Below, piece by piece: positions 45,514 to 54,435 of a stretch of DNA of 64,000 nt. How positions within the stretch are numbered: position 1 is the first letter of the stretch; each line of letters begins with the position of its first letter. The notes beneath the pieces are model-generated. The model ran no database searches. It was not told the DNA's origin and worked only from the letters and a program-made list of their open reading frames with translations. The position numbers and the translations under genes were made by a program. Origin of the DNA: Novosphingobium sp. (GTDB taxonomy: Bacteria; Pseudomonadota; Alphaproteobacteria; Sphingomonadales; Sphingomonadaceae); NCBI GenBank assembly GCA_016719755.1, contig JADJYM010000012.1, positions 439,001 to 503,000 of the forward strand. Direction: 5' to 3'.

Positions 45514-47004
45514 CGCCAGCATCACCTTGACCTCGCGCCGCAGCAGCTTGCCCATTTCGTTGTAGGGCAGCGCGGCGAAGAACCGGACTGTTTCGGGCAC
45601 GCGGCTGGAGCGCAGGCGGCTGCGGATGAGGTTGCGGATCTCGTCATCGCCCGGCTGATCGAACCCGCCGCGCACGACCAGCGCAAGGCCGACCGCCTCG
45701 CCCCATTCCGCGCTTGGCACCGCGACGGCGGCGGCATCCGCGATGGCCGGGTGAGTCAGGACCACATCCTCGATCTCGCCCGGCGAGATGTTCTCACCCC
45801 CGCGCACGATCACGTCGTCGGCGCGGCCCGCCAGGAACAGGTAGCCGTCCTCGTCAAGATAGCCGGCGTCGCGGGTCGGGAACCAGCCATCGGCATCGAG
45901 CGCGGAGCGTTCGCGGTACTGGCCCGAGACCTGATCGCCGCGCACGTAGATTTCACCCGGCTGGTTCGGGCCGAGCTTGCGGCCTTCCTCGTCCCGGATC
46001 TCCAGCTCGATGGTCGGCAGCGGAATGCCGACCGAGGCAAGCCGCGCGCGGACCTTGGGATCGTCCGATCGGTGCGCGGCGCGGTGCTCGTCCGGCCCCA
46101 GCAGCGCGACGGTCGAGCTGGTCTCGGTCAGGCCATAGGCGTTGGTGAAGCCGGTATCGGGGAACAGGTCCAGCGCGTGGTGGATCAGTTCCAGCGGCAT
46201 CTTGCCGCCGCCATAGGCGATCGATTTCAGCGAGGAGATGTCGGCATGCACGCCCTTGTCCATCGCGTGGATGATGCGGCTGAGCATCGTCGGCACGACG
46301 AAGGCATTGGTCACCTTCTCGGCATCGACCAGCTTTAGCCAGCCGTCCGGCGCAAAAGCAGGGAGCATCACGATCCGCCGCTGGGCATAGATCGACGAGG
46401 CAATCGCCGCGATTCCGGCGATGTGATACGGCGGGACCGAAACCAGCGCGGCCTCGGCCTCGTCAGCGGCGCCGAACTCGACCGTGCCGAGGATGTAGGA
46501 CACCAGGTTCGAATGCTGGAGGATCGCCGCCTTGGGCGCGGCGGTGGTGCCGCTGGTGAACAGCTGGATCGCGATGCCTGAGCCATCGTCGTAAACCGCG
46601 TCGGGATTGGCGACCGCTTCCAGCGCCGCCAGCGTGAAATCGGCCCGCGGATAGACGGTGTGGCCCTGGCCCGAAGCGAGCTTTTCCACCCGTTCGCCAT
46701 CCCCCACCACCAGCGCCGGGGCGATCCGGCCCAGCAGCGCGCCCAGATCGGCATCGGCGAGACGGTAGTTGAGCGGGCAATAAGGGACGCCCGCCAGCGC
46801 CGCGCCGAACATCGCGATCACGCTCGCTTCGCTCGATTCGTCGAGCAGGGCGACGAACTGCGCCTTGCTGTCCGCGATCAGTTCGGCCGCGCCGCGCGCG
46901 GCACCGATCAACTCGCCATAGGTCCAGCGCTTGCCATCGCAGACCAGGCCAACGCGGTCAGGCGCGGCATCGGCCGCCATTTCGAGCAGAAGGGCGATGT
47001 TCAC
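45475..47004 (-). CDS. AMP-forming acyl-CoA ligase, 3' end replaced by IS sequence
   Basis: About 509 residues from GTG at 47004. The ANL superfamily motifs are present: P-loop LFTSGTTAAPKAAILQHSN, YGLTETSS, the ATP-binding Asp region FPTRDAGYLDEDGYLFLAGRADDVI, and the C-terminal catalytic Lys in YNEMGKLLRREVK. It activates a carboxylic acid as its CoA thioester. The last 12 codons, from 45513, lie inside the end of a truncated IS6 element, so the native C-terminus has been replaced. All catalytic motifs lie before this point, so activity is probably retained. It is the last gene of a leftward operon with two acyl-CoA dehydrogenases and a WS/DGAT enzyme. Confidence 0.88.
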   Translation of the reverse strand: MNIALLLEMAADAAPDRVGLVCDGKRWTYGELIGAARGAAELIADSKAQFVALLDESSEASVIAMFGAALAGVPYCPLNYRLADADLGALLGRIAPALVVGDGERVEKLASGQGHTVYPRADFTLAALEAVANPDAVYDDGSGIAIQLFTSGTTAAPKAAILQHSNLVSYILGTVEFGAADEAEAALVSVPPYHIAGIAAIASSIYAQRRIVMLPAFAPDGWLKLVDAEKVTNAFVVPTMLSRIIHAMDKGVHADISSLKSIAYGGGKMPLELIHHALDLFPDTGFTNAYGLTETSSTVALLGPDEHRAAHRSDDPKVRARLASVGIPLPTIELEIRDEEGRKLGPNQPGEIYVRGDQVSGQYRERSALDADGWFPTRDAGYLDEDGYLFLAGRADDVIVRGGENISPGEIEDVVLTHPAIADAAAVAVPSAEWGEAVGLALVVRGGFDQPGDDEIRNLIRSRLRSSRVPETVRFFAALPYNEMGKLLRREVKVMLAGSVKRIAPLAAQ

Positions 47005-47026
47005 TTTGGGTAGCCTTTGCGGGAAA

Positions 47027-47314
47027 TCAGTCGGAGGCGGGAAGCGGCTTGGCTTCCTTGAGCACCAGAGCCGCGCCATCGAGCGCGAGCGTGCCCTTGC
47101 CGGGCTTGACGCACAGCAGCTCGATCGTGCCGGCCTCATCCACATAGCGCTTGCCCATGATCGAACCGCCCGCGAAATCCGCCGACAGCTCCGCGCCGCC
47201 GCCGCCACCCTCGCTCATGTCGGCACCGCCGCACTGAATTGCGCCGCCGCTGTACTTGATGATCACGACTTCGGTGTCGCAGGCATTGCTCTTGATACGG
47301 GAACCAGGTTTCAT
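47027..47314 (-). CDS. small conserved protein with glycine run
   Basis: A 95-residue protein starting at 47314, preceded by AAGGAGAG, its ATG overlapping the WS/DGAT stop by four bases. It opens MKPGSRIKSNACDTEVVIIK, has a run of five glycines at about residues 36-40, then MGKRYVDEAGTIELLCVKPGKGTL and ends in KEAKPLPASD. The pattern of short beta strands suggests a small barrel. Two Cys (residues 12 and 28) could bind metal or a disulfide. I recall similar small proteins beside acyl-CoA ligases in actinobacteria, but no function. Ligase follows 22 bases downstream. Confidence 0.75.
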   Translation of the reverse strand: MKPGSRIKSNACDTEVVIIKYSGGAIQCGGADMSEGGGGGAELSADFAGGSIMGKRYVDEAGTIELLCVKPGKGTLALDGAALVLKEAKPLPASD

Positions 47315-48687
47315 GGCCTCTCTCCTTGGGGCGCCAGGTTTGCATAGTCGTGCGCGGCCGCGCTGAACAGGACGGCGATTCTGATCACGTCCGCGATCTT
47401 CTCCGCATCGGCAATCACCCCCATGTCGAGGTTGGGGCCGCTGCGGCGAGACGTGATGTTGAGGAACCGCCCGCTGCCGATGATCGGCACCGGGTAGTTG
47501 TGAAGCTGGGCATAGCCCGCGTACGAACGGCTGCCTGACGGGCCAGGGACGTTGGACAGGCTGAGGTTGCCGGGCAGCACCCGCCCACCGCCCGCCGTGC
47601 GTTCGGCGAACATCGCGCGGCGGTCCCGCGCGCCGAACGGCTTTTCCAGCGCATCCAGCAGAGCCTCGTCGTGTCCGGTGCGGGCAAGTTCCGCCGCCAT
47701 GCTCGCCTGGATCGCCCGCAGCCGCTCGACGGGATCGGCGATGTGAGTGGCCAGGTGCGGGTGAATCGCGACAATCCGGTTGCCGAAGCCGCCATGTTCC
47801 GCGCGGCGGTAGGAGCGCGAGGAATTGATCACCAGCGGCGCGGCGGGCAGGTCGTCCGCTTCCAGCAGATAGGCGCGCAGCGCAGCTGCCGCGCAGGCGA
47901 GGAACAGGTCGTTGACCGTCCCGCCATGCGCCTTCGCGGCCGCCTTGAACGGATCGAGAGGCACGCTGATCGTGGTATAGGCTCGGCGGGGAGAGGTCGG
48001 CCCGCTCAGCTTCAGCACCGGGGTTTCGGCGCGCTGGCCCTTGAACGCCTCCAGCGCGGTGAGCGCGGCCTTGCGCGCGGCGGACTGGGCGGCGCGGGCG
48101 CCTTCCTCGGCGGCAAAACGCGCTTCGGCAAGCGCGCGCCACAGTTCGGGCGAAGGCAACACCGCATCGGCCACGCGCGGCGGCGCGGGCGGCGCCTCGT
48201 CGCTCAAGAGCCGCAGCACTTCCTGAAAGCCGATCCCGTCGGCCACGCAGTGGTGCTGCTTGATGTAGATCGCCGCGAGGTCGCCCGTCAGATGCGGGAA
48301 CACATGAACCTTGAAGGGTGCCGCCGACAGGTCGAGCCGGACCATGCCCAGCCGTGCAACCACCGAGTGGAGCGCGGCCATGTCCGGCGTCGGCGCCGCC
48401 TCCTCGACCACGTAAGCGCTCATGTCGAGCGGGCCGAGGTCCTGCCAGACGTCCGAATCGTACCCCTCAGGCGCCTGCACCAGCCGGGCCTGCAAGGGCG
48501 TGGCAGGCAGGCGCTCCGCAAAGTGGCTACGCAGCCTGTCAGTCAGTCCCGCCTTGTCGCCCTCTGGCACGGCGAGCAGGATCAGGGCCCCGACATGCAT
48601 CGGCGATGCGTCGGTCTCCGACAGGACCATGAAATGGTCGTCGGGCCGCATCCGGTGCACGCCAGGGACAAGATCGAGCGGGCTCAT
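47311..48687 (-). CDS. WS/DGAT-type acyltransferase
   Basis: A 458-residue protein of the wax ester synthase/diacylglycerol acyltransferase family. The catalytic HHxxxDG is HHCVADG at about residue 135, the protein begins MSPLDLVPGVHRM...FMVLSETDASPMHVGALILL as family members do, and NLSLSNVPGPS near the C-terminus is the second conserved motif. Such enzymes transfer an acyl group from acyl-CoA to an alcohol. Within a catabolic operon its acceptor need not be a lipid. It lies four bases after an acyl-CoA dehydrogenase gene. Confidence 0.88.
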   Translation of the reverse strand: MSPLDLVPGVHRMRPDDHFMVLSETDASPMHVGALILLAVPEGDKAGLTDRLRSHFAERLPATPLQARLVQAPEGYDSDVWQDLGPLDMSAYVVEEAAPTPDMAALHSVVARLGMVRLDLSAAPFKVHVFPHLTGDLAAIYIKQHHCVADGIGFQEVLRLLSDEAPPAPPRVADAVLPSPELWRALAEARFAAEEGARAAQSAARKAALTALEAFKGQRAETPVLKLSGPTSPRRAYTTISVPLDPFKAAAKAHGGTVNDLFLACAAAALRAYLLEADDLPAAPLVINSSRSYRRAEHGGFGNRIVAIHPHLATHIADPVERLRAIQASMAAELARTGHDEALLDALEKPFGARDRRAMFAERTAGGGRVLPGNLSLSNVPGPSGSRSYAGYAQLHNYPVPIIGSGRFLNITSRRSGPNLDMGVIADAEKIADVIRIAVLFSAAAHDYANLAPQGERP

Positions 48688-48691
48688 TATC

Positions 48692-49699
48692 TCACCAGCC
48701 GGCCAGTTGCGCAGCGCGGGCCCGGTGCTGCGCGGGACTGCCCAGCCAGGCGCGGTTGAGCACCGAGCGGCGGAACCAGTAGTTGAGTCCGTATTCCCAG
48801 GTGTAGCCGATCCCCCCGTGCGCGGCGATCGCGGCGCGGGTGGTGCGGGTGTAGACCTCGCACAGGTGCGCCTTGGCCTGCGCGGCGGCGCGGCTGGCAT
48901 CGTCCAGCCCGGCATCCCAGGCATAGGCGGCGTACCAGACCAGCGCGCGCGCCGGTTCAACGTCGAGCGCCATGTGGGCAAGCTGGTGCTTCAGCGCCTG
49001 GAAGCGGGCGATCGGCTGGCCGAACTGCTCGCGGGTCCTGGCATAGTCGACCGAAAGGTCGGTGCAGTGCTGCGCCCCGCCCAGCGCGTCGGCGGCGATC
49101 AGCACCAGCGCCGCATCGCGGATGCGCTGGACCATCGGATCGCCGGGTGCGAACAGCGGATGGGCGGTGACCGTGCCGAAGCTGACCTTCGACACCGGTC
49201 GGCTGCGGTCAGTCGGGGACACCGCCTCGATTGCGATCCCGTCGCCCGCCTCGATCAGTTGCAGCCCGCCCGCGCCGTCATCGGCCAGGAACAGCTGCGC
49301 CGCGCGCGCTGATTGGACCAGCTGGCTGTCCAGCGCCAGCGTCGCCACGGTCTCGCCGCTGGCCACGCCAGGCAGCAGCGCGCGGGTGCTCGGGTTGGCG
49401 CAGGCGGCCAGCGCCAACGCGGTGACGATCTGGCCGATCACCGGCCCCGGCGCGGCGGCCGCACCGACCATTTCGCAGACCAGCGCGGCATCGAGCAGGC
49501 CAAGGCCAGCCCCGCCTTCGGCTTCGGGCAGGGCGAGGGCGCCCACGCCCAGTGCCATCAGCGCCTGCCAGCTGTCCGCATCGAAATCGGCCTCGCCATC
49601 AGCAAAGGCATGGAGCCGGTCCATCCCCCAGCATTCGCCCAGCGTGCCCTTGACCGCATCCTGGATCGCGATCTGTTCGGAAGTCAGGTGAAAACGCAT
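48692..49699 (-). CDS. acyl-CoA dehydrogenase, second subunit type
   Basis: About 335 residues, shorter than classical acyl-CoA dehydrogenases. It begins MRFHLTSEQIAIQDAVKG, has a weak middle domain and ends with the FAD-site stretch HGGIGYTWEYGLNYWFRRS. The ATG at 49699 follows GGGGGAA; an ATG at 49717 overlapping the previous stop is an alternative. Paired short and long dehydrogenases encoded side by side often form alpha2beta2 heterotetramers acting on ring- or steroid-linked side chains. The neighbouring gene at 49714-50910 is the likely partner. Confidence 0.87.
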   Translation of the reverse strand: MRFHLTSEQIAIQDAVKGTLGECWGMDRLHAFADGEADFDADSWQALMALGVGALALPEAEGGAGLGLLDAALVCEMVGAAAAPGPVIGQIVTALALAACANPSTRALLPGVASGETVATLALDSQLVQSARAAQLFLADDGAGGLQLIEAGDGIAIEAVSPTDRSRPVSKVSFGTVTAHPLFAPGDPMVQRIRDAALVLIAADALGGAQHCTDLSVDYARTREQFGQPIARFQALKHQLAHMALDVEPARALVWYAAYAWDAGLDDASRAAAQAKAHLCEVYTRTTRAAIAAHGGIGYTWEYGLNYWFRRSVLNRAWLGSPAQHRARAAQLAGW

Positions 49700-49713
49700 C
49701 GACCGTTCCCCCA

Positions 49714-50910
49714 TCAAGCCGCGGAATCGCGCGGCAGGCCAAGCCCGCGTTCGCCGATGATGTTGCGCTGGATGTTGCTGGTGCCCCCGGCAATCGAATT
49801 GCCGAGGCTGCCCATGATCTGGTCAAGCCACTTGTTCGGCCCGCGCGGCCCGCGATAGCCGCGCGCGCCCGCACCCGCCGGTTCGGTCAGCCCTTCCTCG
49901 CCGATCAGGTCCTGGGCGAGCAGCGCCATGTCGTGGCCGATCTCGGTCAGCAGCAGTTTCATCATCAGCTGGATCGCCCCCGGATCATCCCCGGCAGCAG
50001 CGCAGGAGAACAGGCGAAAGCTGGAATAGCGGTGCGAAAGCACCCGGCCCTCGATCTCGCCCAGCCTGTCGCGGACCAGCGGATCGTCCAGCCGGCCCAT
50101 TTCCTTCGCCAGTTCGACCAGCTTGCGGAACTGGTTGCCCAGGCCATCGGCGCTGCCGATGCTGGCGCGTTCGTGCTTCAGTGTGGTGCGGCTGACGTAC
50201 CAGCCCTGGCCGCGCTCCCCCACCTGCCAACTGACCGGGGTTTCCGCATTGTCGAAAAAGAACTCGCAGAAGGTGTCATTGCCCTGTTCACCGGTCATCT
50301 GCCGGATCGGGCGGCGGGTCACGCCTGGCTGGTTCAGATCCATCAGCAGGTAAGTGATACCATCATGCTTGGGCGCATCGGGTTCGGTGCGGACCAGCAT
50401 GAACATGTGGGTCGATTGCATACCCTGGCTGGTCCAGATCTTCTGGCCGTTGACGATCCATTTCGTTCCGTCGGGCGAAAGTTCGGCCTTGGTCCGGACC
50501 GAAGCGAGGTCCGAGCCTGAACCAGGTTCGCTGTAGCCCTGGCCCCAAATGTATTCGCCTTCGATGGTCTTGCGGATGAACAGGTCCTTCTGTTCCTGCG
50601 TGCCGCGTTCCAGCAGGGTCGGGACAGTCATGTTGACGCCGTTGCCACCCAGTTCCATCGGCGCGCGCGCGCGGCCGAATTCCTCGCGGATCACCTGTGC
50701 CCTGATCACGTCGACCGGCTGCTCGCTACCGCCGTATGCACGCGGAACCGCGCGATAGAGATAGCCAGCCTCAACCCCCTGACGGCGGAAATCGCGGACA
50801 TAGTCCTTCAGTTCGTTGCCGCGCCGCTCGCCCGGTTGCCAGTTGGCGGACAGGAACGCGCGGACTTCGCCACGGAACTCTTCCGCCGCTGCGCCATAAC
50901 TCAGGTCCAT
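49714..50910 (-). CDS. acyl-CoA dehydrogenase, first subunit type
   Basis: A 398-residue flavoprotein. It shows the flavin-binding YSEPGSGSDLASVRTKA, WTSQGMQSTHMFMLVRT, the region ERASIGSADG and the C-terminal GGTSNIQRNIIGERGLGLPRD, as in FadE26-type subunits of heteromeric steroid side-chain dehydrogenases. It is first in the leftward operon with its shorter partner, WS/DGAT, a small protein and a ligase. A TTGTATCAC-type site lies between it and the divergent thioesterase gene. Confidence 0.9.
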   Translation of the reverse strand: MDLSYGAAAEEFRGEVRAFLSANWQPGERRGNELKDYVRDFRRQGVEAGYLYRAVPRAYGGSEQPVDVIRAQVIREEFGRARAPMELGGNGVNMTVPTLLERGTQEQKDLFIRKTIEGEYIWGQGYSEPGSGSDLASVRTKAELSPDGTKWIVNGQKIWTSQGMQSTHMFMLVRTEPDAPKHDGITYLLMDLNQPGVTRRPIRQMTGEQGNDTFCEFFFDNAETPVSWQVGERGQGWYVSRTTLKHERASIGSADGLGNQFRKLVELAKEMGRLDDPLVRDRLGEIEGRVLSHRYSSFRLFSCAAAGDDPGAIQLMMKLLLTEIGHDMALLAQDLIGEEGLTEPAGAGARGYRGPRGPNKWLDQIMGSLGNSIAGGTSNIQRNIIGERGLGLPRDSAA

Positions 50911-50963
50911 TGACAAACGTCTCCCGCTGGGGTGCTTGCGCACCGGGCGTTCCTATGCCTTAC

Positions 50964-50980
50964 TTGTATCACTAGGTCAA
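50964..50980. promoter_or_regulatory. shared TTGTAT-type operator, site A
   Basis: TTGTATCACTAGGTCAA lies in the divergent promoter region, 53 bases from the acyl-CoA dehydrogenase ATG and 18 from the thioesterase ATG. The same core TTGTATnACynGGT recurs at 55745-55761 and, reversed, at 63815-63831, each upstream of genes of the same catabolic region. Confidence 0.6.
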
Positions 50981-50998
50981 ATATCTCAGAGCATCACG

Positions 50999-51823
50999 AT
51001 GTCATCCGATCCAACCCCCGAGCACCCCTGGCCGCCCTGCTATTATGAGCGCGATGGCGACATCTTCCTGCCAACCGGCCTTGCCCGCAGCCCCTGGGAC
51101 CGGCAGGCGATCGCGGGCGGACCGGTCAGCGCGCTGCTGGCGACGGGAAGCGAGGACGCGGACCTTGACGCGGCGTTCGAGATCGCCCGGTTCTCGGTCG
51201 ATATCTTCGGCAAAGTCCCGCACGCCCCGCTGCACATGGTGCGCGAGGTGCTGCGCGACGGCCGCCAGACCAAGCTGCACTGCGTGACGCTGATGGCGGA
51301 CGAAAAGCCGGTGGCACAGGCGCATATCCTGCGGGTGCGGCGGCTGGAAACACCCGCGTTTCCGCTGGCCAGCGACTATCCGCCGCCCGGCGATTTCGCC
51401 TCTGTCCAGCCGGAAGGCGGCAGCTTCACCATGGCCGGGGCGATCGAGTATCGCCCGGTGAGTGGCGGCCCCGGCCGGGCCGGGCCCGGCGTGGCGTGGC
51501 TGGCGATGCGCGGCGAAGTGGTGAAGGGCAAGACGCCTTCCAACTTCGTCAAGGCCTGCACCTTCGCCGATTTCGGCAATGGCTTTGGCGCGGTGACCGA
51601 CGCGCGCGAATGGTCCTTTGCCAATCTCGACATCACGGTGCAGTTCCTGCGAATGCCGGTCGGCGACTGGTTCCTGCTCGATGCCGATACCAACATGGCG
51701 GGCAACGGCCACGGCACGGCGCGCAACGTGTTCGCCGACGAACGGGGCGTCTATGCGCGGGGCTTCCAGACGATTTTCGTCGCCCCGGGCCACCTTTCGA
51801 AGGAGCTTCCGCCGCGTTCCTAG
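50999..51823 (+). CDS. acyl-CoA thioesterase family protein (double hotdog)
   Basis: A 274-residue protein of the TesB-like thioesterase family with two hotdog repeats. The N-terminal repeat includes LARSPWDRQAIAGGPVSALLA and ARFSVDIFGKVPHAPL. The C-terminal repeat includes REWSFANLDITVQFLRMPVGDWFLLDADTNMAGNGHG, containing the conserved D and the Gly-rich end. It releases an acid from its CoA thioester, perhaps to relieve CoA trapping. It is divergent from the acyl-CoA dehydrogenase operon and convergent with the AtuA-like gene, six bases apart. Confidence 0.85.
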   Translation: MSSDPTPEHPWPPCYYERDGDIFLPTGLARSPWDRQAIAGGPVSALLATGSEDADLDAAFEIARFSVDIFGKVPHAPLHMVREVLRDGRQTKLHCVTLMADEKPVAQAHILRVRRLETPAFPLASDYPPPGDFASVQPEGGSFTMAGAIEYRPVSGGPGRAGPGVAWLAMRGEVVKGKTPSNFVKACTFADFGNGFGAVTDAREWSFANLDITVQFLRMPVGDWFLLDADTNMAGNGHGTARNVFADERGVYARGFQTIFVAPGHLSKELPPRS

Positions 51824-51829
51824 CGGAGG

Positions 51830-53614
51830 CTACGCCAGCCCCTCCGGAACCGTGACGGGAATATCGAGCAACTGCTGCGCCTTGCCCTTGGCCAGCGGAT
51901 CGAGCCGCAATGAGGCAAATTGTCCGCCGCCGAGGCTGTCGAGGACATGGAAATTGAGTGCGCCCAGTCCCGGCACTTCATAGCGCAGGACCGCCGGTTT
52001 TTGCGCTCCTTCGAATTCGTGCGCGAACCAGGCCTTGACCGCCTCCTCGCTCAGCGCGGCGCGGATCCACGGCAGGTATTCCGGCTTGCGCGCGATCACG
52101 CCGACGTTGAAGGCATCGCCCTTGTCGCCGCTGCGCGCCCAGGCGAGGTCGATGAGTGGGACCTCGCGGGTTGCGGTCGAGGCATCGGCGCTCTCGCCCT
52201 CGGGCGGCCGCACCACGGCGGCGGGATCGAACCGTGCGCCGTTGGCGAGATAAGTCGCGGTCTCGCTCTTGCCTTCGAAGGTAACGGTAACCGGCACCGT
52301 CCCGGCGGGTGCTGTCACGGAAAACACCCGCATCACCGGCTTCACCTCGGCCCGCGCGCCGAACCATCCGGCCGTGCCGACCGCCATCGAAGTGGTGGGC
52401 GAATCGAATTCGCGCAGGAACGGGGCAAAGGCCGCCTGATCCTCGTGCTCGACCCCCAGCTTGTAGACCACCTCGCGCACGTCATGGGCGCGGGCATTGG
52501 CACCATAGGTCGCTTCCGATCCGATCACCTCGATCCGGCTGGTGCGGAACGGCCCGATGTTGCGGGCGCGCAGCATGGCATTGACGCGTTCCAGCACGGC
52601 TTCGGCCTGGCGCTGCGCCTTCTGCGCCGCCTCGCGCCCGACCACGGCCATGAAGCCCATCGCCCGGAACCCGTCGGCCCAGGTGACGCAGACCTTGTAC
52701 TGGCCGGTGGGGGGATAGCCCTTTGATCCGGTCACCCGCACCCGGTCCGGCCCCACCTGCTCCAGCTTTACCTCGGTGAAATCGCAGACCACATCGGGCA
52801 GCATATAGCCCTGCGGATCGCCGACTTCGTAGAGGATCTGCTCGGCCACTACGGCGGGGGTGACCAGCCCGCCGCTGCCATCCGGCTTGGTGACGGTGAA
52901 GGTCCCGTCGGCAGTGCATTCGATGATCGGATAGCCGATGTTCGCCCAGTCCGGCACTTCGCGCCAGTCGGTGAACAGGCCGCCGGTGGCCTGCGCCCCG
53001 CATTCGATCACGTGACCGGCGAGCGAGCCCTGGCTGAGCTTGTCGTAATCGGTTTCCTTCCATCCGAACTCGTGGACGAGAATGCCCAAAGTCAGCGCCG
53101 AATCGACGCAGCGCCCGGTGATGACCACGTCCGCGCCCAGGGCCAGCGCCCGGGCAATCGGCCCGGCACCCAGATAGGCATTGGCGGTGACGACCTTGTC
53201 CTTCGCCGGAAACGGCGCGCCGGTGATCAGCTCGCCTTGCGCCGACAGTTCGTCCAGCCGGTCCAGCACCTCGTCGCCCTCGACAATGGCGATGCGCAGC
53301 GAAACGCCCGCCTCGGCGGCGATCTTCTCCATCCGCTCAAGACAGGCCCGCGGATTAACGCCCCCGGCGTTGGTCACGATCTTCGTGCCGGTGCGCTTCA
53401 GTTCGCTCAGGTTGTCCTTCCACACCCATTCGGTGAAGTCGGTCGCATAGCCCAGGTTCGCGCGGTGCCGACGCATGGCCCCCAGCGAGGACATGGTCGC
53501 TTCCGCCAGGTAATCGAGGATCAGGTAATCGACCCCGGCGGCGATCAGCTGGGTCGGCGCGACGCTGCTGTCGCCAAAAAAGGCGCAGGCGCCGCCGATG
53601 CGGATGGTATTCAT
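51830..53614 (-). CDS. acyclic terpene utilization AtuA-like protein (DUF1446)
   Basis: A 594-residue protein. Residues 1-440 are the AtuA/DUF1446 domain (IRIGGACAFFGDS, LDYLAEATMS, IVTNAGGVNP, ITGRCVDSALTLG, HVIECGAQATGG). The C-terminal part (about residues 490-590: PLIDLAWARSGDKGDAFNVGVIAR, FHVLDSLGGG) is the AtuA-associated domain, often a separate gene. AtuA is needed for citronellol/geraniol breakdown in Pseudomonas, but its reaction is unknown. Here it follows an enoyl-CoA hydratase gene by 28 bases. Confidence 0.88.
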   Translation of the reverse strand: MNTIRIGGACAFFGDSSVAPTQLIAAGVDYLILDYLAEATMSSLGAMRRHRANLGYATDFTEWVWKDNLSELKRTGTKIVTNAGGVNPRACLERMEKIAAEAGVSLRIAIVEGDEVLDRLDELSAQGELITGAPFPAKDKVVTANAYLGAGPIARALALGADVVITGRCVDSALTLGILVHEFGWKETDYDKLSQGSLAGHVIECGAQATGGLFTDWREVPDWANIGYPIIECTADGTFTVTKPDGSGGLVTPAVVAEQILYEVGDPQGYMLPDVVCDFTEVKLEQVGPDRVRVTGSKGYPPTGQYKVCVTWADGFRAMGFMAVVGREAAQKAQRQAEAVLERVNAMLRARNIGPFRTSRIEVIGSEATYGANARAHDVREVVYKLGVEHEDQAAFAPFLREFDSPTTSMAVGTAGWFGARAEVKPVMRVFSVTAPAGTVPVTVTFEGKSETATYLANGARFDPAAVVRPPEGESADASTATREVPLIDLAWARSGDKGDAFNVGVIARKPEYLPWIRAALSEEAVKAWFAHEFEGAQKPAVLRYEVPGLGALNFHVLDSLGGGQFASLRLDPLAKGKAQQLLDIPVTVPEGLA

Positions 53615-53642
53615 GGCTGTCCTCTTGGCCCGGTGCCGCCGG

Positions 53643-54431
53643 TTATTCGCGCGGCTTGTTCGCCTCGCGCCATATCATTGCCGTGGCCTGAGTCGACAGG
53701 CCCATGTTGAGCGCCTCGGCATCGAGCTGCGCCTCGAAGGCCCAGTCCTCGGCATTGTTGAGGTTCTGCTTCATGTAGCGCAGCCCCATGCGCGGACCGT
53801 CCGCCAGCTTGTGCGCGGCCTTCAGCGTCTCCTCGCGCAGCGCCTCGTCATCGAACAGGCGGGTGTAGAGCCCCTTGGCGAAGGCCTCCTCGGCGCTGAG
53901 TTTCTCACTCAGCAGAAACAGTTCGCGCGCGACGCCCGTGCCGACGATCTTGGTCCAGAACCACGTCGAGCCGAAATCTCCGCTGCCGCCGATGTTGCTG
54001 AACGCGGTGAGGAAGCTGGCCGAACGGCCCGCGAAGCGCAGGTCGCAGGCGCCCGCAATACCGATCCCCGCGCCCGCCACCGGGCCGTTGACCATGGCGA
54101 TGGTCGGCTTGCCCATTTCGTGCAGCAGCCGCGCGGTTTCCATGTAGCCGCGCAGCCGGGCGAAGCCCTGTTCGGTGCGGCTGCCGGTTTCGGGATTGGG
54201 AAGAACCGCGGCCTTGTCGCCGCCGCCCGCCTTGATGTCGCCCCCGGCGCAGAATCCCCGCCCCGCGCCGGTCACGACCACGCAGCCGACCGATCCGTCG
54301 CGCGCGGCATCGGCACAGACATCGGCCAGCGGCTCCATGATCGAACCGGTCAGCGCGTTCAGCCGGTCGGGCCGGTTGAGCGTGATGATCCGCACACCCC
54401 CATCGTTTTCGATCAGGACTTCTTCCGACAT
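53643..54431 (-). CDS. enoyl-CoA hydratase/isomerase family protein
   Basis: A 262-residue crotonase. It has ITLNRPDRLNALTG, the oxyanion-hole segment CVVVTGAGRGFCAGGDIKAG, and VNGPVAGAGIGIAGACDLRFAG. At the usual second catalytic Glu position the sequence is NIGGSGDFGSTW, so Asp takes part of that role or the enzyme is an isomerase rather than a hydratase. The ATG at 54431 is preceded by GGCGGAG. Four bases separate it from the dehydratase gene upstream. Confidence 0.88.
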   Translation of the reverse strand: MSEEVLIENDGGVRIITLNRPDRLNALTGSIMEPLADVCADAARDGSVGCVVVTGAGRGFCAGGDIKAGGGDKAAVLPNPETGSRTEQGFARLRGYMETARLLHEMGKPTIAMVNGPVAGAGIGIAGACDLRFAGRSASFLTAFSNIGGSGDFGSTWFWTKIVGTGVARELFLLSEKLSAEEAFAKGLYTRLFDDEALREETLKAAHKLADGPRMGLRYMKQNLNNAEDWAFEAQLDAEALNMGLSTQATAMIWREANKPRE

Positions 54432-54435
54432 GGGA

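Noticed and set aside
45475..47208. Longer ligase frame starting at 47208
   Set aside because: The first 68 codons are antisense-like and overlap the small-protein gene; the GTG at 47004 gives a normal N-terminus.
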